NCBI RefSeq assembly: GCF_033439725.1
Contig: NW_026944389.1
Span: 1,488,001-1,552,000, forward strand
Source of the DNA: Neurospora tetraspora
Taxonomy: Eukaryota; Ascomycota; Sordariomycetes; Sordariales; Sordariaceae
Reading direction: 5' to 3'
Length of the DNA stretch: 64,000 bases
Made by a program: the position numbers and the translations under genes. This document shows, piece by piece, positions 1-11,355 of this stretch (the stretch's first letter is position 1; each line of letters begins with the position of its first letter). The notes under the pieces are model-generated. The model searched no databases. It was not told the origin of the DNA and worked only from the letters and a program-made list of their open reading frames with translations.

Positions 1-120
1 TACTAATTCCAGACTAATTTAGAATGAATTTGGTATATAAAATTAATTTTAATAAATTATTTAACCTTTTTATAATTATATAATTTTTTAAAATAAAAAT
101 TTTTTTATTTAATTATAAAA

Positions 121-605
121 GAATTAGTTAAGGATTGGTCCCGAACGAGATCTGGATAAGTTCGAATATTTATTTTAAATTCTTTTATTATTAGTTAAGA
201 TTATTAATTTTAAATTTAAATATTACCAATCCTAAATAAATTATGAACTAATTTAATTCATTTAGCCTTATTCGTTAAAATATATATACATATATATATA
301 TAAATATAAAAGCGGTTTATGAATTAAATAATATTTAATTTAAAACTAATTATAAATTAATTTATTAGAAGAATTAGTTGATGATTGGTCCTGAACGAGA
401 TCCGAACAGGTTCGAATGCTTACTTTAAATTCTTTTATTTTTATTTAGGATTATTAATTTTAAATTTAAATACTATTAGTCCTGAATAAGTTACAAAGTA
501 ATTTAATATATTTAGCTTCATTCGTTAAAGTACATATATATATATAAATATAAAAGCGGTATATAAATTAAATAATATCTAATTCAAAACTAAATGTAAA
601 TTAAT
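121..605. repeat. Diverged ~250 bp tandem duplication
   Basis: Two head-to-tail copies begin with GAATTAGTT at 121 and 371, a period of 250 bp. Both then carry GATTGGTCC, GAACGAGATC, a GTTCGAAT segment, and a late TATATAAATATAAAAGCGGT segment. Differences between the copies are largely transitions, as expected after RIP of a linked duplication. Confidence 0.75.
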
Positions 606-1210
606 ATATTTAAAGAAATATAAAATAAAAAACCCTTCTATTTAATTTTTAACCTTCGGCTTTCTAATACGAGTCGATATACGAGTAGGGCCTACTTAGA
701 TTATAATTTATTTATTATAAAAATTAATACCTTATAAATCCGGAACTTATTTTAGACCCGTTTTTATTTAATCCGTATTCTAATCTTTTTATATTTAAAT
801 TAATTCTATAGGCTTACCAAGATTAATTTTGAAAAAGTACTATACTAAGTAAAAAGGTTAAATAGAACGAATAGGAATAAAACCTATAATAATTCAAAAT
901 AAATTTCATTTTAATTGCAAATTAATAAAATATTTACATTTCCTACTCTGTCTTTAATAAAGAGGACACTTAATTAATACTATACGAATATCTAGCCAAT
1001 TATAAAATTTAATTATTTACCGCTTTATAATATTATAATTAATTTTTAAATTAATATTAGTATATAATTAGTTCGGAATAAATTCCTAATAAATATAAAT
1101 AATATTTAACGAATAATTTACTTAATTCTTCATCTTTAAATTACTTTTAAAAAAATTTATTTCGAACAAAATTATAAGTCTCTTATTATACTATTTATAG
1201 AAATAATAAA

Positions 1211-1880
1211 GCGGAGAAGTAATAGTATTAATTCGCAATAAATTCCGGATAAATCCTACTTTTCCTTAATTAAATAAAGGTTCTTCCCTTTAATTAAATA
1301 ATTTGGAGGTAATAATATTAATTCGTAATAAATTCCGAATGGGTTCTACCTCTCTTTAATTAAATAAAAATCCCTCTTTATTAAATAATTCGGGGATAAT
1401 AATATTAATTCGTAACCGTTTCCAAACAAATTCTACCTCCCCTTAATTAAATAATTCTGGAATAATAATATTAGTTCGCAACCGTTTCCGAACAAACTCT
1501 ACTTCCCTTTAATTAGGTAATTTGGGGGTAGCAATATTAGTTCGTAATAAATTCCGAATAGGTTTTACCTCTCTTTAATTAAATAGAAATTCCTCTCCTT
1601 AATTAAATAACTTAGGGGTAATAATATTAATTCGTAATTATTTTTAAATAAATTCTACTTCCTTTTAATTAAATAGTTTAGGGGTAATAATATTAATTCG
1701 CAATAAGTTTTAAATAAATTCTACATCTTCTTAATTAAATAAAGGTTCTTCCCTTTAATTAGATAGCTCGGGAGTAATAATACTAATTCGTAATAAATTT
1801 CGAATTAATATATCCTCCCTTTAATTAAATAGTTCGGAGGTAGTAGTACTAATTTATAACTGATCCCGAATTAATATTTT
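1211..1880. repeat. Decayed array of short repeats, about nine copies
   Basis: A core resembling GGTAATAATATTAATTCG, followed by a CAATAAATTCCGAA-like and a TTCTACCTC-like segment and then CTTTAATTAAATAA, recurs about nine times (near 1218, 1306, 1394, 1461, 1525, 1616, 1681, 1770 and 1846). Spacing is about 65-95 bp. The copies differ by transitions and small indels. It resembles a minisatellite-like array decayed by RIP. Confidence 0.7.
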
Positions 1881-3879
1881 CTTTATAAAAGTAAATAACC
1901 GATTATATATCTCTTTAAAGAGAGATAAACTGTCGTAAATATCATTGTTAATACTATTTATTATTTTATTATAATCGAAAGGATATCCGGACCCTAAACT
2001 ATAATTAATGTAAAATTAATTAGGAATTTATTTTAAACAGAACTATAATTAACCTTTATTAAGTTATAAAGGTAACGAAGGGGATAAGACTTTATTATCC
2101 CTTATTTCTATATATTCTTTTACTCTTTACGCTTTTAAGGCTCTTGCCTCTACTAATCGTCTTAAGGCTTTTTACCGCTTTTTTATTTATTTCGTAGATA
2201 GCAATTTCTTTATTTCCTTTTTGACAGTTGTAATTTTGCTAGTAAGAGAATTATTATAATATTTAATAAGCTAAGGATAAAAGGTTATAAGGAATTAATC
2301 CCGAGTTTATTTATAATTAATTATAATTTAATTACGAACATTTAATTTCCTAATAAATTTCGACACTCAATTTAAACCCCTTCTTTATAATATTATTCTT
2401 ATTAATACTATTTTAGGAAACGATTTTATAGAATTTACTTCTTTTATTGCAATGCTGCCTAATATACTTTAAAAAAGTATTTTGGTTATAAAATTATTAT
2501 TAAATTAATTCGTAATTAATTATAAATTCATTCGGGAATATTAAATATAATCACTTACGGTATTAGTATATAAATCTTTACTAATTCAAACTCGGTAATA
2601 TACTTTACTTAAATAAATAAATAATTTTCCGTCCTAAGAATCTTATATTAGAATTGGTTCCGAATTTGTTATAAACTAAATATAAATTAGTATTTACCTT
2701 ATTTTAGTCAAATAGTAGAAGGCTTTTTAACCTTTTACTATTATCGCTCTTTATATAATATTTAAAGGTATTTAATTATTAATACGCTAGTATTATAGTA
2801 CGTTAGAGGTGAACGAATTGTAAATAAGTTTTATATTTATTTTGGGTAGAAATAGAAGAGGATTGAAGATAGAGGAAGTGGATGAATATTAAAATAAAAA
2901 TTAATTTCAATTAATTTGGGAATTTATTTGAAATTTATACCTTTTTTTAATTATTTCTTTTATTTGCTGATTGGAATGGTCGTCGTCGTTTGAGATTGGT
3001 TTATTAATAATTATACCTATTTATCATTATAACTAATAATTATACCTAAGACGTAAATCGATATAGGATAGATTTAGTATTAATTCGGTATCGATTATAA
3101 ACTTTTAGTCCTATTATAATCTAAATAATAATATCAGTTATAATTAGTTGGCCGCTTATATATTGCATTAAACTAATCCAAAATCGGTATTGGTTACGAG
3201 ATTTGTAATAAATGACTAAAATGATACAATATAACTAATTTTAAACTAATTCCAAATTAAGTATATAATTCGATTAATTATTTATTATAGCATATAATTA
3301 GACTAGTTTTAATTAGGCTATAAGTATAGTAAATAATTAAAATCATATAATAATTTAAATTTAATATTAATAAGAAGTAAAATATATATACGGAACAGGT
3401 TCGGAATTAGTCGTTAAATACTTCATTAATTTAATTCCTATATAATTTTTAATTATAATAACAGTTTAAGAATTAATTAATTCCGAAATAATTTCTTTAT
3501 ATAATATTTAATTAAATATAATATTAAATTTCAATATTAATCAATAGGTAATTCTTACAAAAGTTTTTAGATAAAATCTTTATAAAATTTCAATAGGTAG
3601 ACTCGTTCTGAATTAGTTCGCGTCTAGTTTCAAACTAATTTTTCAAAATTAATACTAATATAAAATAGGCGCTCATTTATTATTTTTAGTAATTTGAAAA
3701 TAAACGAGTATAAATTAATAGCTTTTATAACTATTATTTATGAATTTATTTATAACTAGTTCTGAACTAGTCTTATATAAATAATATTAGTCTTAAATAG
3801 GTAGTTACTATAGTTTCTCCAACGTTAATTATTGTTAAGCGAGCACAGTATAAATTTACATTTCTATATACGTTATAGT

Positions 3880-3953
3880 GCTCCGATTGAGGGCCGAGGT
3901 CTGTCTTGGCGCGTCTTGGCGCCCTCTTGGCGCTCCGATTGAGGGCCGAGGTC
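3880..3953. repeat. 22 bp direct repeat at the AT/GC boundary
   Basis: The 22-mer starting GCTCCGATTGAGGGCC occurs at 3880-3901 and again at 3932-3953. The 30 bp spacer contains further CTTGGCG repeats. It marks the edge of the RIP-mutated block. Confidence 0.8.
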
Positions 3954-5044
3954 AAGGGCATGTGTGAGGTGAGCTAGTAATTCGACATCCTTGCGAGACT
4001 CTCTGCCCATACCATCCAGACTATTGGTATCATGCTACGTTACACGAAAGTCGGTCTTGGGCGATTCCAAGCCATTGTGGTGATGACTGCAAACATTTTG
4101 CATTGTCGTGGGTTTCAGACCCCCACTCCATTTTGCTTCTCTTGAATGGATATTCCCAGTCCTGAAGAGTTGCTTCTTCAAGCTGTTTGTTGGGCATCAA
4201 ATTCGACCATATGAGTGTGAAGATGGAGGGCTGAGACTGTGTACCTGACGGGTCAAAGGCCGGACACGGTGGAGTGGACGCGTCGACTCTCTTCTCGACG
4301 ACAACGATGAAATCATCACTTCCTCCAGCAGCTCCTGTCCAATGGCCTCTCAAGCTCACCACAGTGAGGTCTGCTCAGGTATGAGACATGCTTCGTTGTA
4401 TTGGTTGGCTGACTGCCTGGCTGGCTGGCAAAAGGGGTGGGAAAGGGATTCGAGTCATTATCAGAGAACAAAGGCTGCCAAACAGAACAGGACCAATGAA
4501 AAGATCGTTTTATCAAAGCTGACAGTTGCTAGGTGGACAGGCTAAAGGCATCAGGAAAGTTAGGATTAGCCATCCTGCTCTTTATTACCTCGTTACATCT
4601 TCCCAACACCATACACACACCGAGGACCACATCATACAGCCGTATTGGACTGATGAGGAAGGGAAGGTACAAAGAGTAGCAAGTGCTTGATGCCGATCAC
4701 AATTTCCTTCGACGTTCTGATGGCAGCAAAGGAAGCCTTCGCTGTCATGGTTGCCTCTACGGCAGACAATGGGGCCAGGCACGATCGGCTGTCCGATGAG
4801 CCGACCCGCACTGAACCCTCTAATGAAGAAGAACGAATTCGAGAAAAGTGCAAAAGGAAGGAACGTGGTTTGGACAAAGCAAGAGGTATCAAGCACAGAA
4901 GTCCGTAATTTCCACCACAGGAATAGCAAGAGCGACAACCTTCTCACAACCGGCCACGGAACTGGAGGGGGCAAGGAAATATTTCTTCGATCGATCTGAG
5001 ACCTCATCTAGTTTCAGCTAGACATTCATTGTAAGACACTACGC

Positions 5045-5133
5045 CATGGAAAACCTAGAAAATCGCACCCCAACAGCAGTAGTTGCACAACGACATGGAA
5101 ACCTAGAAAATCGCACCTCAACAGCGTAGTTGA
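5045..5133. repeat. ~40 bp imperfect tandem duplication
   Basis: CATGGAAAACCTAGAAAATC (5045) recurs as CATGGAAACCTAGAAAATCG (5094). Both are followed by GCACC, CAACAGC and GTAGTTG. The repeat lies 160-250 bp upstream of the MFS start codon, so it could fall in the promoter or 5' leader. Confidence 0.7.
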
Positions 5134-5291
5134 GTAAGCACCACTGCACAGAGTGTCCATCCCTCCTGTCTTCATCCGTGCTATCCCCAGGGTTAAAGCG
5201 TGTCAGACAAGTGGGTAGTAAGAGTAGAGGGATCTAGCACCCCAGATTTAGAGTTCAGGGCTGTCTATGGGTTATAGCTCAAGCCAGCAAG

Positions 5292-7464
5292 ATGAACGTA
5301 TCTGGCTTCAACGAACAGCGGCCTGAAGCCGACGCGCTCGACGCGGTTGAGGCCATCGACGAGCACACCTCGCTCCTCCACCCACCACCAACACCACCAT
5401 TGACATCATCATCATCCTCCGCCTCCTCCCTATCAATAACCACAGCCGAAGCCATCTCCCGCATCATCAAACCCCAGGCCAACTTCCACCCCCATCAAGA
5501 CGAAGAAAGCCAGGCCACCACACTCACCAGAGATGACTCCCTCTATCATCGCGACTTATCCCCTTCTTCTGCCTCAACGCTCATCCACCCCGACCGAAAC
5601 CACTATGACCACCATCCCCACCACCTCTCAGGCGGGCAATGGAGGAAGAACCTGGTCCTCCTCCTGGCCGTCTTCCTCGTCAACTCCGACAGCGCCATCC
5701 TCCTGGCCATGTTCCGCCAGATCGCCAGCGATTTCGACAAGCTGAGCTCAGCGAGCTGGATCATCACCTCGTACATCATCGGCGTCATCGTCACTCAGCC
5801 GTTGTTTGGAAAGTTGAGCGACATTTACGGGAGAAAGCTAATGCTCATCATCGCTTACATCTTTTACATCCTCGGTGGTGTTTTGGCCGGTGCTGGGTTT
5901 TCCTTTTGGGGTGTTTTGCTGGGGAGGGGATTGTGTGGCGTGGGCAATGCTGGGATTACGGTGTTGATTTCTACGTTGATTGTTGGTAAGTTCCTTCAGT
6001 CTCTACCATCCCTACTGGCGGCAAATCTAACGGGTAAAAAAAACACAAGACCTCGTCCCAATCCGCGAAGTCGCCGTCTGGCGCGGCTACGTCTACGCCA
6101 TCAACCAAGTCGGCCGCGCCATCGGTCCCTCCCTGGGCGGAATCATCTCCGACACCTTCAACTGGCGCTGGTCGCTCCTTTACCAAGTGCCGCTTAACAC
6201 ATTTGGCCTCTTGTTCATCTGGTGGAAGATGTCCTTTCCCTCCCCGTCGTCACCCTCCTCCTCTTCAGTCTCGACCCCCTCTTCCTCAGCCTCAAGCGCA
6301 AAATCCAAGCTCAAAAGAATCGACTTCTCCGGCTCCCTAGCCCTCGGTCTCTCCAACGTCTCCCTACTCCTCCTCCTCGACCGGATCCAACACCCTCCCA
6401 GCACCTCTTCCACCTCTTCTTCCATCTCCTCCCTTGCAACCTTCCTCCAAGACCCCTACACAATAACCGCCCTCTCCCTCTGGCTCTTATCCCTCACCTT
6501 CTTCTTACTAATCGAATCCTTTTGGGCGCGCGAACCAATCCTCCCTTTACGGCTTTTATTCCTCACCCGCAACGTCCTCTCTTCCTACGCCATCCAGTTT
6601 TTGCAAACAGTGGCGCAGATGGCGCTTTTCACCAGCGTTCCGCTTTATTTCAGGTTGGTGAACGGGGATTCGTCGGTCAAAGTCGCGATGCGACTGCTGT
6701 TTATCACCGTGGGCACGGTGCTGGGTGGGCTGGTGAGCGGGGTGGTGATTAAACGGACGGGGTTGTATAAGTGGGTTATTGTGGTGGCTGTTGTGCTTTC
6801 GGATGTCAGTTTTACTGCCATCTGGCTGAGGTGGAGAGGAGGAGGGGAAGGGGGCACAAACTGGTGGGAAACGGGGTACGGGTTCCCGGTTGGTGTTGGC
6901 TTTGGAGTAAGCTTGTCGGCGGCGTTTATTGGGTTGACTTCTGCTTTGGAGAACATGGGGAAGAAGCCTGGTGATGGGGGCAGTCAGGTGGCGGTTGCCA
7001 CGTCGGGCTTCTACTTGAGTCTGAATCTGGGAAGTCTGTTCGGGGTAAGCGGAGCGAGTTTGATCATTAGCTCGGTTGTTGAGAAGACACTCAGAAAAGA
7101 GTTGGATGGCATGCCGGGAGGAATGGATATCATCAAGGAGGTGATGTCGAATATTGACAAGATTGGGGAGTTACCCGGTTGGTTGAGGGAGGTGGTGAAA
7201 GGGGCGTATACGAGGAGCTTTGTGTATGTGTGGTTGTATGCGTTGGTTGCTGGGTGTTTGGCTCTTGGGGCTAGCTTCATTATGAAGGAGGGCCAGTTGA
7301 AAGACAGTCAGTTGAGTCATCCGCCATTTGCTAGAAAGAAGAGAGGTAGCCGTCCTGGTACGGGAAGGCAGGAGGAGCGGGTGCAGAGGATTGGATACGA
7401 CACTTTTGGAAACGGAGGAAACATGGACAGTGAGGAAGATTCACATGTTGCTCAATCGGGGTGA
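5292..7464 (+). CDS. MFS transporter, vacuolar basic amino acid (Vba/Fnx) type
   Basis: Two exons, 5292-5985 and 6050-7464, give 702 residues. The 64 bp intron has donor GTAAGT, a CTAAC branch site and acceptor CACAAG, and it joins IVG to DLVPIREVAVWRG in frame. A long Ser/His/Pro-rich cytosolic N-terminus precedes about 14 hydrophobic segments. MFS motif A is clear (GKLSDIYGRK, about residues 173-182), followed by GRGLCGVGNAG and, across the splice, GRAIGPSLGG. These are hallmarks of the drug:H+ antiporter-2-like branch that includes fungal vacuolar amino-acid importers (Vba1-3, Fnx1/2), so proton-coupled transport at the vacuolar membrane is the best inference. The substrate cannot be read from sequence, and a siderophore or drug exporter is the main alternative. 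The C-terminal tail after the last helix is basic and hydrophilic. Confidence 0.85.
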
Positions 7465-8280
7465 AGGCGTGTACGTGGACGGGGATCTAGAGTTCGGGTT
7501 GTGCGATATAAACAAAAGAAAGGGAAACAAAAAAGGTGGAATGTTGGTTTGATGTAATAACAAGTAACACAGCGATATAGGACATAATAATTGTTAGACT
7601 ATGTACAAATGAAGAATTGAGAGAGAATGGATGATAGTGTCTCGGCAAACCTAGAGGTGGTTTGATCTTCGCTTGTCGTCAAACACTTGTGGTCACTAGA
7701 GTACTACAGAGGCCACAGTTTATTATCATCACAAGCAACCAGTGCAAGAAAAAAAGCCAATTTCAACACTGATCAACAGAAGCAACTCCAAGTGCAAAAA
7801 GAAGACAAAAAAAAAAAAAAAAAAAAGCTCAGCGGCCTCGAGCAGGGTCGAACCTGTCCACTCTAGACACGCCTACGAAAACTGTACCACCGTTACCACG
7901 CAACGAGTAATGTTTATCTGGCCCCGCCACATACCGCTTGACCACGAGGGAACTTGGAGTTATTAGAGGCTGCGGAAGCGGGACCTTATAAGGCCCAAGT
8001 GGAAGAAGGTCCAGGGCCTGGCAGGCGAGTAATTGCACAGGTTGCGTTGGTTTGAATGATGTATGTAGTTCCACGATTCCCTTGAACGAAATGTCTAGAA
8101 AGCTAAACGCCCAAACTCCTTAACTCCATTGTATCTCCAATGTCTTTCCTTGTACTAGCCAGTGTTGACCCTCGTCTCGATGTGATGAATACCTACACAC
8201 CTAGCATTTCATCTGACATTCATCCCAATCGTAAAAGCCGTTACGCCCCCAACATCTAGACCGACCCCAGTCTATGACCT
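7465..8280. other. Intergenic region between convergent genes
   Basis: 3' flanks of the MFS gene (plus) and the methyltransferase gene (minus). It contains a ~20 bp A-run at about 7808-7826 and, next to it, the tRNA-like segment listed separately. I see no protein gene. Confidence 0.5.
7826..7915 (-). ncRNA. Possible degenerate tRNA-like Pol III unit
   Basis: Read on the minus strand, this stretch has a B-box-like GGTTCGACCCTGC, an upstream A-box-like TGGTAACGGTGG about 45 bp before it, and a long T-run (the A-run at 7808-7826) just downstream, as a Pol III terminator would sit. I could not fold it into a proper tRNA: no 7 bp acceptor stem forms and the T-stem pairs only with a 6-base loop. 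It may be a decayed tRNA, a tRNA-derived element, or chance. Confidence 0.2.
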
Positions 8281-9686
8281 CTACTCCTCATCTTCCTCCA
8301 TCTCAATCCCACTATCAAGCCTCTTCTTCCCCGGCTGCAGCCAGTAAACACCTGCCATATCAAATATTTATTAGCACAATCATCAATCAGTCCAACTGTA
8401 CCGATAAAGAAGGTTCACTCACCATAATCATCCCCCTCAGAATGCCAACTCTTTTTTAGCTTTAGTCCCGGCCCCTCACAAATTCCCTGCACATCCCTCG
8501 CCGTCCACTTCCCGCTCCCCAACACAAACACCTTCTCTCCTTCCTCCAACACCAGGGGCACTTTCTTCCCCCCCTTACATGTAACCACCGCCTCCAACTT
8601 TCTCTTCGGAACCAAGTAATTCTCATACCGCTGCCTCTCCCCATCCCACCTGCCCTCAAACTTCCAGTTCTTTTCGTCAAACATATCTGAATCTCGGGGC
8701 TGTAATTGTAGCTGCTCCCCAGCCGCCTCCAAAGCATGCAACACCCACCGTCTATTCTCTCCCCCAGGCGCATTATACGCCCTCTCCACTTTCTCTTGAT
8801 CCAAACAACCATCTACCCCCAACAGGAAACCGGCCAAGTTCTGCATCCCGTAACCATTTTGGCTACAGGTAGTGAACTTGGCCAGCAAGTCGGATGCCTC
8901 ATCTTTTTCATAGTTGGCGATGCTATTCCCCAACCAGACCATCGTCTTCCTGTACGGCGCCAAGTCCGGCTGACTCAACCAGCGCGCTCCATCCTCGTAG
9001 GTACCTAGAAGCGAGCGGAGTTCGATGTTTTTTAGGGCTGGGGCTGTATGTTTGCGGAGTTGGTGCAGGGAGGAGGAGAGAAGGGTGTGGTCGACGTCTA
9101 GGGCGTAGTAGACCATTTTTTTCAAACCCGCTCTTGATGAACCTGAAGAAGAAGAGTCTTCTAAACACTGATCAAGCGCACTAAGAAGCAAAGCAGTCTT
9201 GGAGAGATTTCCCGCCCCGAGCTCGACGAGGATGTCGGTGGTCGAAGAGGCAATGGTGGAAGCGATGTGGCCGATTTGTTTTTGTAGCAAAGCGTTCTCG
9301 ACCCGGTAGGGATAGTAAGAAGGCGTGGCGAGGATGGAGTCGTAGAGGGATTGGCCCTTTTCGTCCCAGAGGAGGAGGGAGGGGAGGGATTTGCGGCCGG
9401 GGGGTTGCAGGAGGGAGGAGAGGGTTTGGGTGTCGAGGGTGTCGAGGAGGGAGGTGGAGGAGGAGCGGATGTCGAGCATGTCGGAGGCGGAGGAAGTGTT
9501 GGAGGAGGAGGGGGTGGAAAGGTGGTGGTGCTGGTGGTGGTGGTGGTGGTAGAGCAGGGATGGAAGTGTTCGGGGGACGGACATGGAGGATGGTGCCCCT
9601 GGGCTGAAGGAGGAGACATTTCCGTCTTTGGTGTTTTGGTGGAAAGGGTGTGATTCAACACCGGGAGAAGGTAGGACTTGAGCCAT
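8281..9686 (-). CDS. EgtD-like SAM-dependent methyltransferase (standalone)
   Basis: Two exons on the minus strand, 9686-8423 and 8351-8281, give 444 residues. The 71 bp intron (GTGAGT to GGCAG) extends the protein past GDDYG into VYWLQPGKKRL before the stop. The start chosen is the first in-frame ATG and has a strong CCCACCATGG context; the frame stays open upstream to 9893 but only with a GTG. After a disordered N-terminus with a His-rich run comes the histidine-specific methyltransferase fold: ELGAGNLSKTALLL (SAM loop), YYALDVD, WLGNSIANYE and FLLGVDGCLDQEKVERAYN. Family members trimethylate histidine (EgtD) or N-methylate dimethylallyltryptophan (EasF/FgaMT). Here the domain stands alone, without the sulfoxide-synthase half found in the fungal ergothioneine enzyme Egt1, so the substrate is open. 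No ergot-type neighbours are present. Confidence 0.8.
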
Positions 9687-11355
9687 GGTGGGTTGTACTT
9701 GGGTTGAGGTGGTAAGACAACGGGTGTGAAGTGGCGGTTTTGAATTGTTGAATGTGATGAGGTGTAACAAGTGATGCTCGGGTTTGTCGTGTTGAAGCCG
9801 ACTTATCCTGAAAATTGGTGTTGATGTGTCTTTGATGGAGAAGATGTGTGTTACCTTATAAACCACCGTCAACACGGGGAGTATTGAGCCCACGAGGTCC
9901 GATCAGCCTCCTGTTGTGCTCTCCTGTGGCCATCCTGCGGGAGTTTTTCCCCCAATCGACCTCTCGATTCCGTACATGCAAGGTGGTACATTCAGGAGAC
10001 TGCCTGGCTGTCCATCGTTGCACATTAGCTGGACGATGATGATGTGCTTGCCGCAGAGACTTCTGGCCCGAAACAAAGAACCCTTTTCAAGTAGTGATGT
10101 AATCGACATTCTACACCGAATGTTTGTTTCCTAGCCCAGAGGTAATGCGGACAGAGATCGCGTATGTGACGTTGACCCCCATGCCTATGGTGTCCATGAT
10201 GGAAGGCAGTTGGTCGGATAGTCAGACTTCTGGTGATGGTGATGGATGAGTAGGCAGAGGTACACAGTACACTGTACCGAAGGGAGATATGGTGTTCAAA
10301 AGAAAGCTCCTGTGAGCAGGAGTTGATCAGTAGAGGTAGGTAGTCTCCAGAGCGTTCAATATGCCGCTGCCCGGCGAAGATGGCAATCTTCAGCTTGGAG
10401 AGCCAACGCCACCATGGTGAGTTGAAGGGAGGAAAAGGGAACCAGAGCGTTCAATATGCCGCTTCTTCAGCTTGGAGAGTCAACGCCACCACGGTGTAAA
10501 TTCTAGATCGCCAATTCGGGAGCATATCCGTCTGGGCACAGGTTCGTTGCTGTGCTGGTGAGTTGAAGGGAGGCAAGGGAATGCAGTGAGTGAGACAATG
10601 ATGATGGAGGTTGCGTACCCATTGGAGGAAGCGGCGATGGTTGCTGTGGACAGGGTCTTCCTGTGCAACTACAAAAATGAGGGGTTACCTGCACCTCAAC
10701 TGTGTAGCTTACTATCCTTTCTTGTACGACGTTGAGCTGGTCTCTCCTTCCCAGATAGGTACACCCTTTGTGACGGATCATGGAATCGGACAGACCTAAC
10801 AGGTTAGTTCCTGCCCGTGTCCTGTAAATCCATGCACCTGTCCCGTCACAACATGAACATTCCTTCTATCCACTTCAACATTGGATTCCTTTGACTCTCC
10901 AGCAGAATTGCCCAACGCCTCTTTCAACACGGTGACGTTGAATTTCCAATTGAAAAACAAATGGTCAAACAAACATCTGGAAGACTTGGCTCGGAACTGA
11001 GACACCCAGACACGACGAACCGTCCAGGGCTGTGATGGATGCTTCCGCATTTTTACTAACTGGGAATATGATCCGTGAACATGATGTGCTCCAGGCTTAT
11101 CCAACCATCAAGGTTCCAGCCAGCCGACTCGAAACCATTGACTGGGCCCAGCCGGGATTGTACACCGCGTTTATGTCGTGGTCTCTGCAGACGCTCGGAG
11201 TAAACAAATGTGCTTGGGGCTGAAGGGCGGGCATGAATGGAACTGCTCGTCTTTCCACAGGTATTGACTAGAGGTAGCTTATGACTTGTACTTCGCCTGA
11301 GCTTCTCATACCATCCATGTCCTCCGCATTAAACAACCAAAGGTTGTTGTTCGAG
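9687..11355. other. Intergenic region between divergent genes
   Basis: Shared upstream region of the methyltransferase (minus) and the monooxygenase (plus). It contains a tandem duplication at 10347-10496. No convincing gene; all open frames are short and overlap each other on both strands. In-frame ATGs at 11281 and 11317 could extend the monooxygenase N-terminus. Confidence 0.5.
10347..10496. repeat. ~95 bp tandem duplication with an internal deletion
   Basis: CCAGAGCGTTCAATATGCCG at 10347 recurs at 10442. Each copy is followed by CTTCAGCTTGGAGAG and CAACGCCACCA at 10388 and 10464. The second copy lacks about 20 bp between these blocks. A GTGAGTTGAAGGGAGG word also recurs near 10416 and 10559. 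Confidence 0.75.

Larger units (their letters stand above)
1..3870. repeat. AT-rich RIP-degraded repeat block
   Basis: Very AT-rich sequence dominated by TAA, TTA and ATT words, with no reading frame of useful length on either strand. The composition switches to ordinary GC content near 3870. This is what repeat-induced point mutation leaves in old repeated DNA in Neurospora-type fungi. Internal structure remains: a diverged 250 bp duplication near the left edge and a decayed short-period array at about 1211-1880. I recognise no transposase or reverse transcriptase here. The block continues past the left edge of the window, so its true limits are unknown. Confidence 0.8.
3871..5291. other. 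Intergenic region with two short direct repeats
   Basis: Normal-GC DNA between the AT-rich block and the MFS gene. A 22 bp direct repeat (copies at 3880-3901 and 3932-3953, around several CTTGGCG words) sits exactly at the composition boundary. A ~40 bp imperfect duplication lies at 5045-5085 and 5094-5133. Open frames here are short, overlap on opposite strands and show no recognisable domain, so I call no gene. Confidence 0.5.

Noticed and set aside
1211-1880. Regularly spaced repeats that could look like a CRISPR array
   Set aside because: Spacing and repeat length vary, the 'spacers' are themselves similar, and the genome is clearly fungal with RIP-mutated DNA.
4585-5007. Minus-strand open frame of 140 codons upstream of the MFS gene
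   Set aside because: Mixed composition with no domain, and three other frames are open over the same bases.
9687-9893. N-terminal extension of the EgtD-like protein
   Set aside because: The frame is open but contains no ATG; the first ATG (9686) has an excellent initiation context.
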